Shown here piece by piece: positions 18,326 through 27,002 of a stretch of DNA of 64,000 nt (within the stretch, counting starts at the first letter, position 1; each line of letters begins with the position of its first letter). The translations under genes were made by a program, and so were the position numbers. The DNA is taken from positions 62,001 through 126,000 of the forward strand of contig CAVXKY010000010.1 in assembly GCA_963762425.1 (NCBI GenBank), read 5' to 3'. The DNA is from REEB95 sp963762425 (GTDB lineage Bacteria > Pseudomonadota > Alphaproteobacteria > ATCC43930 > CGMCC-115725). The notes beneath the pieces were generated by a model. The model had not been told where the DNA came from. It did not search any database and saw only the letters and a program-made list of their open reading frames with translations.

Positions 18326-19881
18326 AATTCCATCGCTTTCTCGCGGCGGCGTTGCACCGAGGAGGGTATGTGCATCGCCTCGCGGTATTTGGCGACCGTG
18401 CGCCGGGCGATGTCCACCCCTTCCTTGAGCAGAATCTCGACAATACGGTCGTCGGACAGCACGTCGGCGGCCTCCGCGTCGATCAGCGAGCGGATGCGGA
18501 AACGCACCGCCTCGGCCGAATGCGCCTCGCCCGAGGAGGCGGATATGGACGAAGTGAAGAAATATTTCAACTCGTAAACGCCGCGCGGCGTCAGCATGTA
18601 TTTGTTGGTGGTGACGCGGCTCACCGTGCTCTCGTGCATGCTGATGGCGGTGGCGATGTCGCGCAGCACCAGCGGCTTCAAATGCTGCACGCCGTGGCGC
18701 AGGAACCCTTCCTGCTGGCGCACGATCTCGCGCGCCACCTTCAGGATGGTGGTGGCGCGCTGGTGCAGCGCCTTGACCAGCCAGTTGGCCGCCTGGTAGC
18801 GCTCGGAGAGGTATTCCTTCTCGGTCTTGTTCTTGGCCGCGCCCGAAACCTCGGCGTAATAGCGGTTGTTGATCAGCACGCGCGGCAGGGTATCGGTGTT
18901 GAGTTCGACCGACCAGGAGCCGTCTTGCAGCGGGCGCAGGAACACGTCGGGCACCACCGGCTCGGCGCGGACGCGGTCGAAGGCCAGGCCCGGCTTGGGA
19001 TTGAGCGATTTGATCTCGGCCACCATCTGCGACAGATCGGCGGCGTCGACCTTGCAGATGCGCATCAGCGCGGCCTGGTCGCGGTTCGCCAGCAGCGGCA
19101 GGTTCTCGATCAGGGCCTGCATCGCCGGGTCGTAACGGTCGCGCTCCTTCAGTTGCAGCGCCAGGCACTCGGCGAGATTGCGGGCGAATATCCCGGGCGG
19201 ATCGAAGCCTTGCAGCAGCGGCAGCGTCTTCTCGATGCGCGCGACGTCGCAGCCCAAGAGCTCGGCTATCGGCTCGAAACCGCCGTTCAAATATCCCGCC
19301 TCGTCGATCATGTCGATCAGGTGGGTCCCGATCAGCCGGTCGGCGGGGTCGTGAAGATCGACCGCGAGCTGGTCGAGCAGATGCTCGCGCAAGGTCGGAT
19401 CGCGCGCCAGCGTCTGGTCGATGCCGGGCCAATCCTCGCTCGAGCCGGTTCCCGGTCCGGCGCCCGGGGTGGCGCTGCGCGTCGACCAGGAATCGGGGTC
19501 GCCGGCGTAATCATTGTCGCCCGCGCCCTCGGCTCCCGCGCTCTCGCGCCACATCTCCACCGCCTCGGTCTGGACCGCCTCGCCGCCTTCCTCGCGCAAG
19601 GGCTCGCTCGATTCTTCCGGGGCCGCCTCGGCCGCGGCCTCGACCGGCGTCGCGTCCTCCCGGACTTCGCCGGGCTCGGCCGCACCCGGCGATTCCGCCT
19701 GCTCGCCGGGCTCGGCCGCGCTCTCGTCGCGCTCCAGCAGCGGGTTCTGTTCGAGTTCGGCGTCGACATAGGCGGTCAATTCGACGTTCGACAGTTGCAG
19801 CAGCTTGATCGCTTGCTGCAACTGCGGCGTCATGACGAGCGCCTGGGATTGCCTGAGATCTAATCTTTGGGTGAGCGCCAT
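18322..19881 (-). CDS. rpoN: RNA polymerase sigma-54 factor
   Basis: RpoN directs polymerase to -24/-12 promoters that need an activator ATPase. The 519-residue product has region I at the N-terminus (LRQSQALVMTPQLQQAIKLL), an acidic glutamate-rich linker at residues about 50-125, and the core-binding region. The C-terminal RpoN box ARRTVAKYREAMHI comes just before SSVQRRREK. It follows lptB after nine bases and is coupled to ptsN. This is the canonical lpt-rpoN cluster. No frame breaks were seen. Confidence 0.96.
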   Translation of the reverse strand: MALTQRLDLRQSQALVMTPQLQQAIKLLQLSNVELTAYVDAELEQNPLLERDESAAEPGEQAESPGAAEPGEVREDATPVEAAAEAAPEESSEPLREEGGEAVQTEAVEMWRESAGAEGAGDNDYAGDPDSWSTRSATPGAGPGTGSSEDWPGIDQTLARDPTLREHLLDQLAVDLHDPADRLIGTHLIDMIDEAGYLNGGFEPIAELLGCDVARIEKTLPLLQGFDPPGIFARNLAECLALQLKERDRYDPAMQALIENLPLLANRDQAALMRICKVDAADLSQMVAEIKSLNPKPGLAFDRVRAEPVVPDVFLRPLQDGSWSVELNTDTLPRVLINNRYYAEVSGAAKNKTEKEYLSERYQAANWLVKALHQRATTILKVAREIVRQQEGFLRHGVQHLKPLVLRDIATAISMHESTVSRVTTNKYMLTPRGVYELKYFFTSSISASSGEAHSAEAVRFRIRSLIDAEAADVLSDDRIVEILLKEGVDIARRTVAKYREAMHIPSSVQRRREKAMEL

Positions 19882-19890
19882 GGCTAAAGC

Positions 19891-20691
19891 TTACAAGCTG
19901 AATCTTTCGCCCAGGTAGACGCGGCGCACATCGACGTCGCGCACGATCTCCTCGGGCGCGCCCTCCATCAGCACCTGTCCCTGGTGGAGGATGTAGGCGC
20001 GATCGACGATTTCGAGCGTTTCGCGCACGTTATGGTCGGTGATCAGCACGCCGATGCCGCGATCCTTCAAATGCGCCACCAGGTCGCGAATGTCGCCGAC
20101 CGCGATCGGGTCGATGCCGGCCAAGGGCTCGTCGAGCAGGACGAAATGCGGACGCGTCGCCAGCGCGCGGGCGATCTCGACGCGCCGCCGCTCGCCGCCC
20201 GACAGCGCCATCGCCGGCGCGCGGCGCAGATGGGTGATCGAGAATTCGGCCAACAGCGCCTCGAGCATGCTGTCGCGCGTCTCCGGCACGGGCTCGGAAA
20301 CCTCGAGCACGGCGCGGATGTTCTGCTCGACGGTGAGGCCGCGGAATATCGACGCCTCCTGCGGCAAATAGCCGATGCCGAGCCGCGCGCGCTGATACAT
20401 CGGCAACTCGGTGATGTCCTCGCCGTCCAAGGTGATGGAGCCGACATCGGGCCTGATGAGCCCGGTGATGATGTAGAAACAGGTGGTCTTGCCGGCGCCG
20501 TTGGGGCCCAACAATCCCACCGCCTCGCCGCGCTGCACCGAAACGCTGACCGCGCGCAGCACCGGACGCTTCTTGAAGCTCTTGCCGAGATTGTGGGCCG
20601 TAAGCCCGGTATTGGAGGAGACCAACCGCGGGCTCGATTCCGCCCTGGACCGGCGCTGCCCGGCCGGCTGTGGGGATGGATTTTGGGACAT
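19891..20691 (-). CDS. lptB: LPS export ABC transporter ATP-binding protein
   Basis: LptB is the cytoplasmic ATPase of the LptB2FGC machine that lifts lipopolysaccharide from the inner membrane. Visible are the Walker A motif GLLGPNGAGKTTCF, the Q-loop area YLPQEASIFRG, the signature LSGGERRRVEIARAL and the Walker B motif FVLLDEPLAGID. The 266-residue product is slightly longer than usual because of an N-terminal extension of about 25 residues (QPAGQRRSRAESS). It lies 13 bases after lptA and 9 before rpoN, so one transcript is likely. Confidence 0.95.
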   Translation of the reverse strand: MSQNPSPQPAGQRRSRAESSPRLVSSNTGLTAHNLGKSFKKRPVLRAVSVSVQRGEAVGLLGPNGAGKTTCFYIITGLIRPDVGSITLDGEDITELPMYQRARLGIGYLPQEASIFRGLTVEQNIRAVLEVSEPVPETRDSMLEALLAEFSITHLRRAPAMALSGGERRRVEIARALATRPHFVLLDEPLAGIDPIAVGDIRDLVAHLKDRGIGVLITDHNVRETLEIVDRAYILHQGQVLMEGAPEEIVRDVDVRRVYLGERFSL

Positions 20692-20704
20692 GCCCCCTTG
20701 CCCC

Positions 20705-21680
20705 CTATTGTCCGGCTTGTTCGGGCCGGCCCAGCGCCGTGCCGGGTCTCCGGTTTGGCACCAGCAGCCCTTCGACGCGCGGTCCGCCGGATGCCGATGC
20801 CGCGTCGGGCGCCACGGCCAGGATGCGGCTGACGTTGTTGTTGGTATCCACCACCGCGTATTGCCCCCGCAACTCGTTATCGCCCTTGGTGACGCTGACG
20901 CGTCCCATCAGCGTGGCGATGCCGGTGTCGAGATTATAGTCGCCCTTGTCGCCCTGGGCGATCTGATCCGCCGCGACGATGACGACGTTGCCGTAGGCGT
21001 CGAACTCGATGGATGCGGGCGGGTTGGTTCTCCGGCCGCTCGACCTCGGCGACCAGCATGTCGCCGCGGATGCTTTTGTCCCCTTTCACCGCGACCGCGT
21101 CGCCGCGCGCCACCGCGATCTGCTTCTGGTCGTACCATTCGAGGCTGTCGCGCGCGGTCACGGTTTCATCCGGGGTCTCGATTCGCAAATTCTTGCCGGT
21201 CAGCACCATCACCGCCTGATCGACGTCGTAGACCGCGTGGCCGCCATAGGCGGTTTGGGTGTCGTTGACGAAGCGCACATTGCCCACCGCCTCGAGCCGG
21301 TAAATCTCGGTGGACGAATCGCTCATCAGTGTATCGGCGCCCGCCGTCGGCTTGTCGCGGCGCAACGCGGATTCCCCGCCCGGCGTCTTCCGGCCGGTGG
21401 CTTGGCGGTAATAGGCGTAGAGCGTGTCGGCGTGGACCGAGGACTCGCCGCGCGTGGCCGAGGCGTGGCCGCGGGCGATGTAAAGGCGGTTGGATTGCTG
21501 CCACTCGATGCCTTGTTCGGCCACGATGTGAATCGGCTGGTTGTTGCTGCCGAGCGCCGATCCGGCCAGGCCCGGGGCGCCGGCGCCGTTTTGCGCGCGC
21601 GCCGATGGACCTCCCAACGCCAGCGCCGCCAATGCCGCCAGCGCGGCGCAAGCCGCCACGCCTTTCGATCGGGATTTCAT
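20705..21680 (-). CDS. lptA: LPS transport periplasmic protein LptA (one frameshift)
   Basis: LptA forms the periplasmic bridge that carries lipopolysaccharide to the outer membrane. The start MKSRSKGVAACAALAALAAL is a signal peptide ending near SARAQ. OstA-like beta-jellyroll repeats follow (RLYIARGHASATRGESSVHA, EAVGNVRFVNDTQTAYGG). The frame breaks near 21016-21023, where an extra G lies in a G-rich stretch. After correction it reads SIEFDAYGNVVIVAADQIAQ and continues to MGRVSVTKGDNELRGQYAVV and the stop at 20705. LptA is essential in most LPS-bearing bacteria, so a consensus error is more likely than loss. Start and stop are coupled to lptC and close to lptB. Confidence 0.9.
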
Positions 21681-22357
21681 GGAGTGGCCTTGGCCGTCTG
21701 GCCCGCATGGGGCGCGAGGTCGAGGGTGGCATGGCCGGTGAAAATGATGGTGTCGCCGCGGTTCAGGATACGCAGGCCCTGGGCGCTGACATGGCCGAAA
21801 GTGCCCTCGCCCTCGACCGGATCGTGGCTTTCGGCGGTGCCCTGCGCCATGTCGATGCGCACGCTGTCGGAATGGATCTCGTTGCCCTTGTCCTGGTAGA
21901 GCTCGACATTGCCGAACAGATCCAGGAGTTGCGACTGCGGCTGGTAGAGTCCGACATAGGCGGTGAGCTCGTTCCAATTGCCGCTCAACGTGGTCATGTC
22001 GGCCTTGGGCCCGTCGAGCGCGATGGCGTCGTCGGCCTTGGGCGCCTGATGCGCCACCTCGGCCGTGACGACGAAGGGCCGGTTCTCGCGGTCGAGGCCG
22101 GAATAGCGCGCCGCCACCATGCGCACGTCTTGCGCCTGGCTGGTGTCGATCTTCGGCAGGGACGTGAAATGCACGCTGTCGATCGCCGCCTGGAAGCGCG
22201 GCCACACCGCCACCAGCAGCAGCAGCGCCAGCGCGGTGGCCGGCAATATGCGCTTGGCCAGCCCGACGAAGCGGCTGTAGCGCCGGCGCGTTCCGGCGCC
22301 GTTGCGCGCGATTGAAAGCCGCGCGCGCTCGAAAGCGATGTCGAGCGGCGATTTCAT
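21677..22357 (-). CDS. lptC: LPS export protein LptC
   Basis: LptC is a bitopic inner-membrane protein that receives lipopolysaccharide from LptBFG and passes it to LptA. The product of 226 residues has one membrane helix near the N-terminus (ILPATALALLLLVAVWPRFQ), followed by a periplasmic jellyroll with GNVELYQDKGNEIHSDSVRI and GLRILNRGDTIIFTGHATLD. The ATG at 22357 overlaps the kdsD stop, and the stop overlaps the lptA start. The gene order kdsD-lptC-lptA-lptB supports the assignment even though LptC sequences vary. Confidence 0.92.
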   Translation of the reverse strand: MKSPLDIAFERARLSIARNGAGTRRRYSRFVGLAKRILPATALALLLLVAVWPRFQAAIDSVHFTSLPKIDTSQAQDVRMVAARYSGLDRENRPFVVTAEVAHQAPKADDAIALDGPKADMTTLSGNWNELTAYVGLYQPQSQLLDLFGNVELYQDKGNEIHSDSVRIDMAQGTAESHDPVEGEGTFGHVSAQGLRILNRGDTIIFTGHATLDLAPHAGQTAKATP

Positions 22358-23319
22358 GCCACGCCCGCGCGCAGGCAATCGTGGATATGCAGGATGCCCA
22401 GCGGTTTGCCCTGGTCGTCCACCGCGAACAGGCTGGTGATGGCGTGTTCGTTCATCACCGCCAGCGCCTCGGCGGCAAGCGCCTGCGGCCTTATGGTCTT
22501 GGGCCGCGGGCTCATCACCTGCGCCACGCTGGCGCGCAGCAGCCCGTCGCCCATGTGGCGGCGCAAATCGCCGTCGGTGACGACGCCGGCGAGCCGCCCG
22601 TCCTGGTCGACGATGCCGACGCAGCCGAAGCTCTTGGTCGTCATGGTCAGGATCGCTTCGCTCATGGCGCAGGATTCCGGCACCAGCGGGAGATCGTCCC
22701 CGCCATGCATGATGTCGGCCACCTTCAACAGGCGGCGGCCCAAATGGCCGCCGGGATGCAGGCGCTGGAAATCGCTCGAGGTGAAGCCCTTGCGCTCCAA
22801 CAGCGCCACCGCCAACGCGTCGCCCAGCGCCATCATCATGGTGGTCGAGGTGGTCGGCGCCAGGCCCATCGAACAGGCCTCGGATGCCGGCGGCAGCAGC
22901 AGGGTCACGTCGGAGGAATCGGCGAGCGCGCTTTTTGCGCGCGATGTCATGGCGACCACCGGCATGCGGAAACGCTTGGCATGGGCCAACATGTCGGCCA
23001 ATTCGGACGTGTCGCCTGAATTCGACAGCGCCAGCACCGCATCGCCCTCGACGATCATGCCGAGATCGCCGTGGCTCGCCTCGGCGGGATGAACGAACTG
23101 GGCGGAGGTGCCGGTGGAGGCGAGCGTCGACGCGATCTTGCGCGCGACATGGCCGCTTTTGCCGATGCCGGTGACGGTGATGCGGCCCTTGATGGATGCC
23201 AGCTTTTCGATCGCGGCGGCGAAGGCCTCGTCGAGCCCGGCGGCCAGCGCTTCGAGCCCGGCGATTTCGGTTTTGAGAACGCGGCGCGCGACCGCGATGT
23301 CGAGATCGTCCTTCGCCAT
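22354..23319 (-). CDS. kdsD: Arabinose-5-phosphate isomerase (KdsD/KpsF family)
   Basis: KdsD converts ribulose 5-phosphate to arabinose 5-phosphate, the first step to the Kdo sugar of lipopolysaccharide. The 321-residue protein has an SIS sugar-isomerase domain (VTGIGKSGHVARKIASTLASTG, LALSNSGDTSEL, ACSMGLAPTTST) followed by two CBS domains (ADIMHGGDDLPLV and VMSPRPKTIRP onward). I chose the ATG at 23319 (MAKDDLDIA). Upstream in-frame starts lack conservation. It is first in the kdsD-lptC-lptA-lptB-rpoN-ptsN cluster, and the 212 bases before it probably hold the promoter. Confidence 0.94.
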   Translation of the reverse strand: MAKDDLDIAVARRVLKTEIAGLEALAAGLDEAFAAAIEKLASIKGRITVTGIGKSGHVARKIASTLASTGTSAQFVHPAEASHGDLGMIVEGDAVLALSNSGDTSELADMLAHAKRFRMPVVAMTSRAKSALADSSDVTLLLPPASEACSMGLAPTTSTTMMMALGDALAVALLERKGFTSSDFQRLHPGGHLGRRLLKVADIMHGGDDLPLVPESCAMSEAILTMTTKSFGCVGIVDQDGRLAGVVTDGDLRRHMGDGLLRASVAQVMSPRPKTIRPQALAAEALAVMNEHAITSLFAVDDQGKPLGILHIHDCLRAGVA

Positions 23320-23531
23320 GGGTCGGCGCGTTGACTGTCCGTCGTTGTGGCTGTCCCCGGATATGTCCGCCGGACCGCGGGAACGAAGGTTTCCCTTCAT
23401 CATGGGCTGACTATGCTCTCCCAATTCCTCGAAATCAACCGAACCAGGCCAAAACGGCACATAATTTGCTTGTACAGGTTAAGGCTTTATTTCAAATCCG
23501 GATTTTTCCGCCCGGAGCGCCGAAACCGCCC

Positions 23532-24158
23532 TCAATGCTCGAACAGATCGGGGCCGGGGAAACCGGCCAGATCGAGCGCGGCCCTGAGCGGCAGGAAGGC
23601 GAAGCAGGCCTCGGCCAACTCCTTGCGGCCTTCGCGCGCGAGCATTTCATCGAGCTTCGCCTTGAGCGCGTGCAGATGCTCGACATCGGCCGCCGCGTAG
23701 CGCAACTGCTCCTCGGTGAGGGTCGCGGCCCCCCAATCCGAACTCTGTTGCTGCTTCGACAGCTCGACGCCCAAGAGCTCGCGGCACAGATCCTTCAAGC
23801 CGTGCCGGTCGGTGAAGGTTCGAACCAATTTCGACGCCACCTTGGTGCAATAGACCGGCTTGGTGTCCACGCCCAGGTACCGCTTCAGCATGGCAAGATC
23901 GAAGCGCGCGAAGTGGAAAATCTTGAGCACCTTGGGATCGGCCAGGAGCGCCTTCAGGCGCGGCGCCTTATAATCGCCGTTGGCGAATTGAACCAGATGG
24001 CATTCGCCGCCGCCTGCCGAAAGCTGGACCAGGCACAACCGGTCGCGCTGCGGCTCGAGGCCCATCGTTTCGGTGTCGATGGCGATGGAGCCGCCGAAAG
24101 ACAATCCGGCGGGAAGGTCGCCGCGATGCAGATGCGTGTTCACCGGTTTCGCTTTCAC
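23532..24158 (-). CDS. rnd: Ribonuclease D, short alphaproteobacterial type
   Basis: This is a 208-residue 3'-5' exoribonuclease of the DEDD family. The acidic residues are visible as DTET in GGSIAIDTETMGLEP, in the FHFARFDLAMLKRYLG block and in YAAADVEHLHALKAKL, whose tyrosine places it in the DEDDy group. The two HRDC domains of enterobacterial RNase D are missing, as is usual for the short alphaproteobacterial form. It trims tRNA or other structured RNA 3' ends. It lies 17 bases after tRNA-Leu on the same strand, so co-transcription with that tRNA is possible. Confidence 0.9.
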   Translation of the reverse strand: MKAKPVNTHLHRGDLPAGLSFGGSIAIDTETMGLEPQRDRLCLVQLSAGGGECHLVQFANGDYKAPRLKALLADPKVLKIFHFARFDLAMLKRYLGVDTKPVYCTKVASKLVRTFTDRHGLKDLCRELLGVELSKQQQSSDWGAATLTEEQLRYAAADVEHLHALKAKLDEMLAREGRKELAEACFAFLPLRAALDLAGFPGPDLFEH

Positions 24159-24175
24159 GTCCGCTCAAGAAATCT

Positions 24176-24262
24176 TGGTGCCCAGGAGAAGACTCGAACT
24201 TCCAAGACCTTTCGGCCACTAGAACCTGAATCTAGCGCGTCTACCAATTCCGCCACCTGGGC
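24176..24262 (-). tRNA. tRNA-Leu (anticodon CAG)
   Basis: On the reverse strand an 87-base class II tRNA runs from GCCCAGG at 24262 to an encoded CCA at 24176. The anticodon stem CTAGA/TCTAG holds loop TTCAGGT, giving anticodon CAG for leucine codon CTG. The long variable arm (TGGCCGAAAGGTC region) and the T arm GTTCGAGTC confirm the leucine type. Confidence 0.96.
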
Positions 24263-24323
24263 GATGGCCTTGTGACTTAGAGGGGGGCACCCCCGATGTC
24301 AATATGGGCGATGCCAAGGCCGC

Positions 24324-24346
24324 GTAGCTCCCTATAAGAGCGAAGC
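24324..24346 (+). repeat. Hairpin repeat, GCTC/GAGC stem variant
   Basis: GTA-GCTC-CCTATAA-GAGC-GAAGC shares the flanks of the family but has a third version of the compensated stem pair. It lies in the gap between tRNA-Leu and the NAD-binding gene. Confidence 0.7.
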
Positions 24347-24420
24347 AGAACAAAATGGCCGTGTTCGCCGCGGCGTCTCGTGTTGTATAGAAGCAGGCGT
24401 TACACGAAAGGGCTTATTCC

Positions 24421-25375
24421 ATGCGGTATCGGCGTGTCGTGGTGGTGGGCGCCTCGGGCTTCGTCGGGCGCTATGTGGTGCGGGAACTCGCCAGGACCGG
24501 CGCCACGGTCGCCGCGGTCGGCCGCTATGCCGACGAGGCGGGATATCTCCGGCCCATGGGCGATGTCGGCCAGATCGTGCCGATCGATTGCGACATGGCC
24601 GATGCATCGCGGCTCCGGCCGATTCTGGCGAATGCCGAGGCGGTGATCAACGCCACCGGAATCCTGTTCGAGCGCGGCCGGCAGCGTTTTCAGAAGGTGC
24701 ATGTGGACGGCCCCGCTTTGCTGGCGCAGCTCGCCGCCGAATCGGGCGCCAAGGCCTTCATCCATGTCTCGGCCATAGGATCCGATCCCGCTTCGCCTTC
24801 GGCCTATGGGCGCAGCAAGGCGGCGGGCGAAAATCTGGTGCGCCGGGCCTTCCCGTCGGCCGTGATCCTGCGGCCTTCGCTCATCTTCGGGCCCGAGGAT
24901 GCCTTCTTCAACCGCTTCGCCGCGATCGCGCGTTTTTCGCCGGCCTTGCCGCTGATCGGCGGCGGCGCCACGCGCTTCCAGCCGGTCTATGTCGGCGACG
25001 TGGCGGAAGCGGTGATGGCGGCGCTGGAACATCCGGACTCTCCGGGCAAGACCTACGAGCTCGGCGGCCCGCAAATCCTCACCCTGAGGGAACTGTTCGA
25101 GCTGCTGCTCAAGGATATCGGACGCAAGCGTCTGCTCCTCCCCATGCCTTTCGGCCTGGCATTCCTGTTCGCGTTCTTCCAGGAACTCATTGCCGCTGCC
25201 GCAGCCGCTCATCACCCGCGACCAGGTGCGCATGCTGAAACGCGATGCCGTGGCGGCGCCCGGCGCGCCGGGGCTCGAATCGCTCGGGATACATCCCGCG
25301 GCGTTGGAGCCGATCCTGGCGGGCTATCTCGCGCGGTACCGGCGGCCCAACCTCGCAACCGAAGCGACGGCCTAA
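24421..25375 (+). CDS. NAD(P)-binding epimerase-like protein, NDUFA9 family (one frameshift)
   Basis: The start MRYRRVVVVGASGFVGRYVV contains the Rossmann GxxGxxG motif of extended short-chain dehydrogenases. NATGILFERGRQRFQKVH, AFIHVSAIGSDPASPSAYG and ILRPSLIFGPEDAFFNRFA follow in the order of the complex I NDUFA9-like subfamily. The frame breaks near 25190, just after FFQEL, where one extra base is present. The second frame continues PLPQPLITRDQVRMLKRDAV and ends at 25375. The corrected length of about 317 residues is normal. Relatives are linked to complex I or ubiquinone-related functions. The exact substrate is unknown. Confidence 0.85.
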
Positions 25376-25384
25376 ATCGAAATC

Positions 25385-25455
25385 ATCTGACGCCGCGAAG
25401 CTGTCGCACGCGGCGCCCTTTTGATGCCGCGCCGCTGTCGCACGCGGCGCGGGGC
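25385..25455. repeat. Two 34-base GC-rich hairpin units, possible terminator
   Basis: Two units start at 25388 and 25422. Each has TGA(C/T)GCCGCG, three bases, then GCTGTCGCACGCGGCGC. Each unit folds as CGCCGCG or GCCGCG against CGCGGC. The first is followed by CCCTTTT, so it could end transcription of the upstream NAD-binding gene. The pair is a local duplication. Confidence 0.6.
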
Positions 25456-25472
25456 GGCTGTATGATGGCGTC

Positions 25473-26141
25473 ATGCGGATGCTTTATCACCTCTGGCTCT
25501 CGCCCGGCTCGCGCAAGGTGCGTCTGGCGCTCGCCGAAAAGAGCCTCGAATTCTCGATGAAGGTGGAGAAGACGTGGGAGCGCCGCCCGGAATTCCTGGC
25601 GCTCAACCCGGCGGGCGAGGTGCCGGTGCTGGTCGAGCCCGATGGCAGCATCTTGGCCGATGCGACGGCCATCTGCGAATTCCTCGAGGAGACCTACCGC
25701 GACAAGCCGCTCTTGGGGGCGAAGCCGCTCGACCGCGCCGAGACGCGGCGGTTGGTGTCCTGGTTCGACGGCAAGATGGCGCGCGAGGTGACCGACGGTC
25801 TCGTCAACGAAAAAATCATGAAACGCTTTCTCGGTTTCGGCACGCCCGACACCGTCGTGCTGCGCGCGAGCAAGACCAATCTGGGCTATCACCTCGAATA
25901 CGTCTCGTATCTGGCGGAGCGGCGGCGCTGGCTCGCCGGCTCCGAGTTCTCGCTCGCCGACATCGCCGCGGCGGCGCATCTCTCGGCCATCGACTATCTC
26001 GGCGAAATCCCCTGGGACGATCACCCGCAGGCGCGCGATTGGTATGCGCGGGTCAAGTCGCGCCCCTCCTTCCGTCCCATCCTGTCCGATCTAATACCGG
26101 GTGCTCCGCCGCCCAAGCACTACGCCGATCTCGACTTCTGA
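25473..26141 (+). CDS. Glutathione S-transferase family protein
   Basis: The 222-residue product has a thioredoxin-fold N-terminal domain (LYHLWLSPGSRKVRLALAE, NPAGEVPVLVEPDG, the glutathione-binding DATAICEFLEE) and an all-helical C-terminal domain with FSLADIAAAAHLSAIDYLGE. SPGSRKVRL, with serine before the arginine, suggests a serine-type GST. The usual reaction is glutathione conjugation or reduction of electrophiles. The particular substrate is not apparent. It overlaps nothing and is followed by a hairpin repeat. Start choice between the ATG at 25473 and the one two codons later is open. Confidence 0.9.
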   Translation: MRMLYHLWLSPGSRKVRLALAEKSLEFSMKVEKTWERRPEFLALNPAGEVPVLVEPDGSILADATAICEFLEETYRDKPLLGAKPLDRAETRRLVSWFDGKMAREVTDGLVNEKIMKRFLGFGTPDTVVLRASKTNLGYHLEYVSYLAERRRWLAGSEFSLADIAAAAHLSAIDYLGEIPWDDHPQARDWYARVKSRPSFRPILSDLIPGAPPPKHYADLDF

Positions 26142-26161
26142 TTTCCGGGTTTTTTTATTTG

Positions 26162-26182
26162 GCTTCGCCCTTGACGGGCTAC
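26162..26182. repeat. Hairpin repeat, GCCC/GGGC stem variant
   Basis: GCTTC-GCCC-TTGAC-GGGC-TAC sits between the GST stop and the TPR gene stop. It has the same stem variant as the copy at 17809, with a different loop. Confidence 0.75.
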
Positions 26183-26183
26183 G

Positions 26184-27002
26184 CTAGTGCTGCTGCGGCA
26201 ATTCGGTCATCAGCCGCGCGGCCGCGGCGTTTTCGTTGATGTGCAGCAGATTATTCTGTGCATCCCGCCCGGCCGGGGAATCCGGCGCCAGTCTTATCAC
26301 CGCCTCCCAATCGGCGCGGGCGCCCTTGGCGTCGCCCTTGAGGCGCAGAATGTTGCCGCGCTCCAACAGCCCGGATGAATCGCCCGGGTTGATCCGGAGC
26401 GCCTGGTTGACGTCGGCCAATCCCAGCTCCAGCCCGTCCGTTCCCCCGGCGTTGCGGTAGGCCGAGGCGCGGTAGATCAACGCCGTGACGTTGTTGGGAT
26501 CGATATCGAGCGCGCGGTTGAGATCGTCGATCGCCTCCCAGTAATGCCCGCCCAGGGCGTAGGCCTGGGCGCGGTCGATCAGCAAATCGGAACTGTTGGG
26601 ATTATAGGCGAGCGCGGCGTCGAACACGCCGCGCGCCTGGTCGGGCCGGCCGTCCAGGATCCAGGCCTCGCCCGCCTGCTCGAGCGCCGCGGCGCGCAGC
26701 TCGCCCGGTTCCTGCATCATCGCGGCGGCGAGCTTTTGCAGCCGCTGCGCCGCCTCGTCATAACGGCCGAGGCCGATGAGCGCCACGCCCGCGCAATGCT
26801 CCGCCGGGAAGCCGCCGCCCTGGTCGTGCCAGAATTCCGCCTGCGCCAGCGCCTTTTGCGGGTCGGCACGGGTCATCGCCAGGCAGCGGTCGTATTGCGC
26901 CGAGGGACTTTCCACGATCGTGCTGGGCGGCGCCGGCGAGGCCGCCGCCAGGACCGAGGATGCCAGGAGGAGGACGGCGCTACGCCCCGGCCTGCGGCGC
27001 AT
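26184..27002 (-). CDS. Periplasmic TPR-repeat protein
   Basis: The N-terminus MRRRPGRSAVLLLASSVLAA is a signal peptide or anchor. The rest of the 272 residues contains at least four tetratricopeptide repeats, seen as YDEAAQRLQKLAA, PDQARGVFDAALAYNPNSSD, YWEAIDDLNRALDIDPNN and LELGLADVNQALRINPGD. TPR arrays serve as protein-binding scaffolds, so this is probably a periplasmic adaptor. It overlaps the RND pump gene by 23 bases on the same strand and may be co-expressed with the pump, but no established pump subunit looks like this. The partner is unknown. Confidence 0.82.
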   Translation of the reverse strand: MRRRPGRSAVLLLASSVLAAASPAPPSTIVESPSAQYDRCLAMTRADPQKALAQAEFWHDQGGGFPAEHCAGVALIGLGRYDEAAQRLQKLAAAMMQEPGELRAAALEQAGEAWILDGRPDQARGVFDAALAYNPNSSDLLIDRAQAYALGGHYWEAIDDLNRALDIDPNNVTALIYRASAYRNAGGTDGLELGLADVNQALRINPGDSSGLLERGNILRLKGDAKGARADWEAVIRLAPDSPAGRDAQNNLLHINENAAAARLMTELPQQH

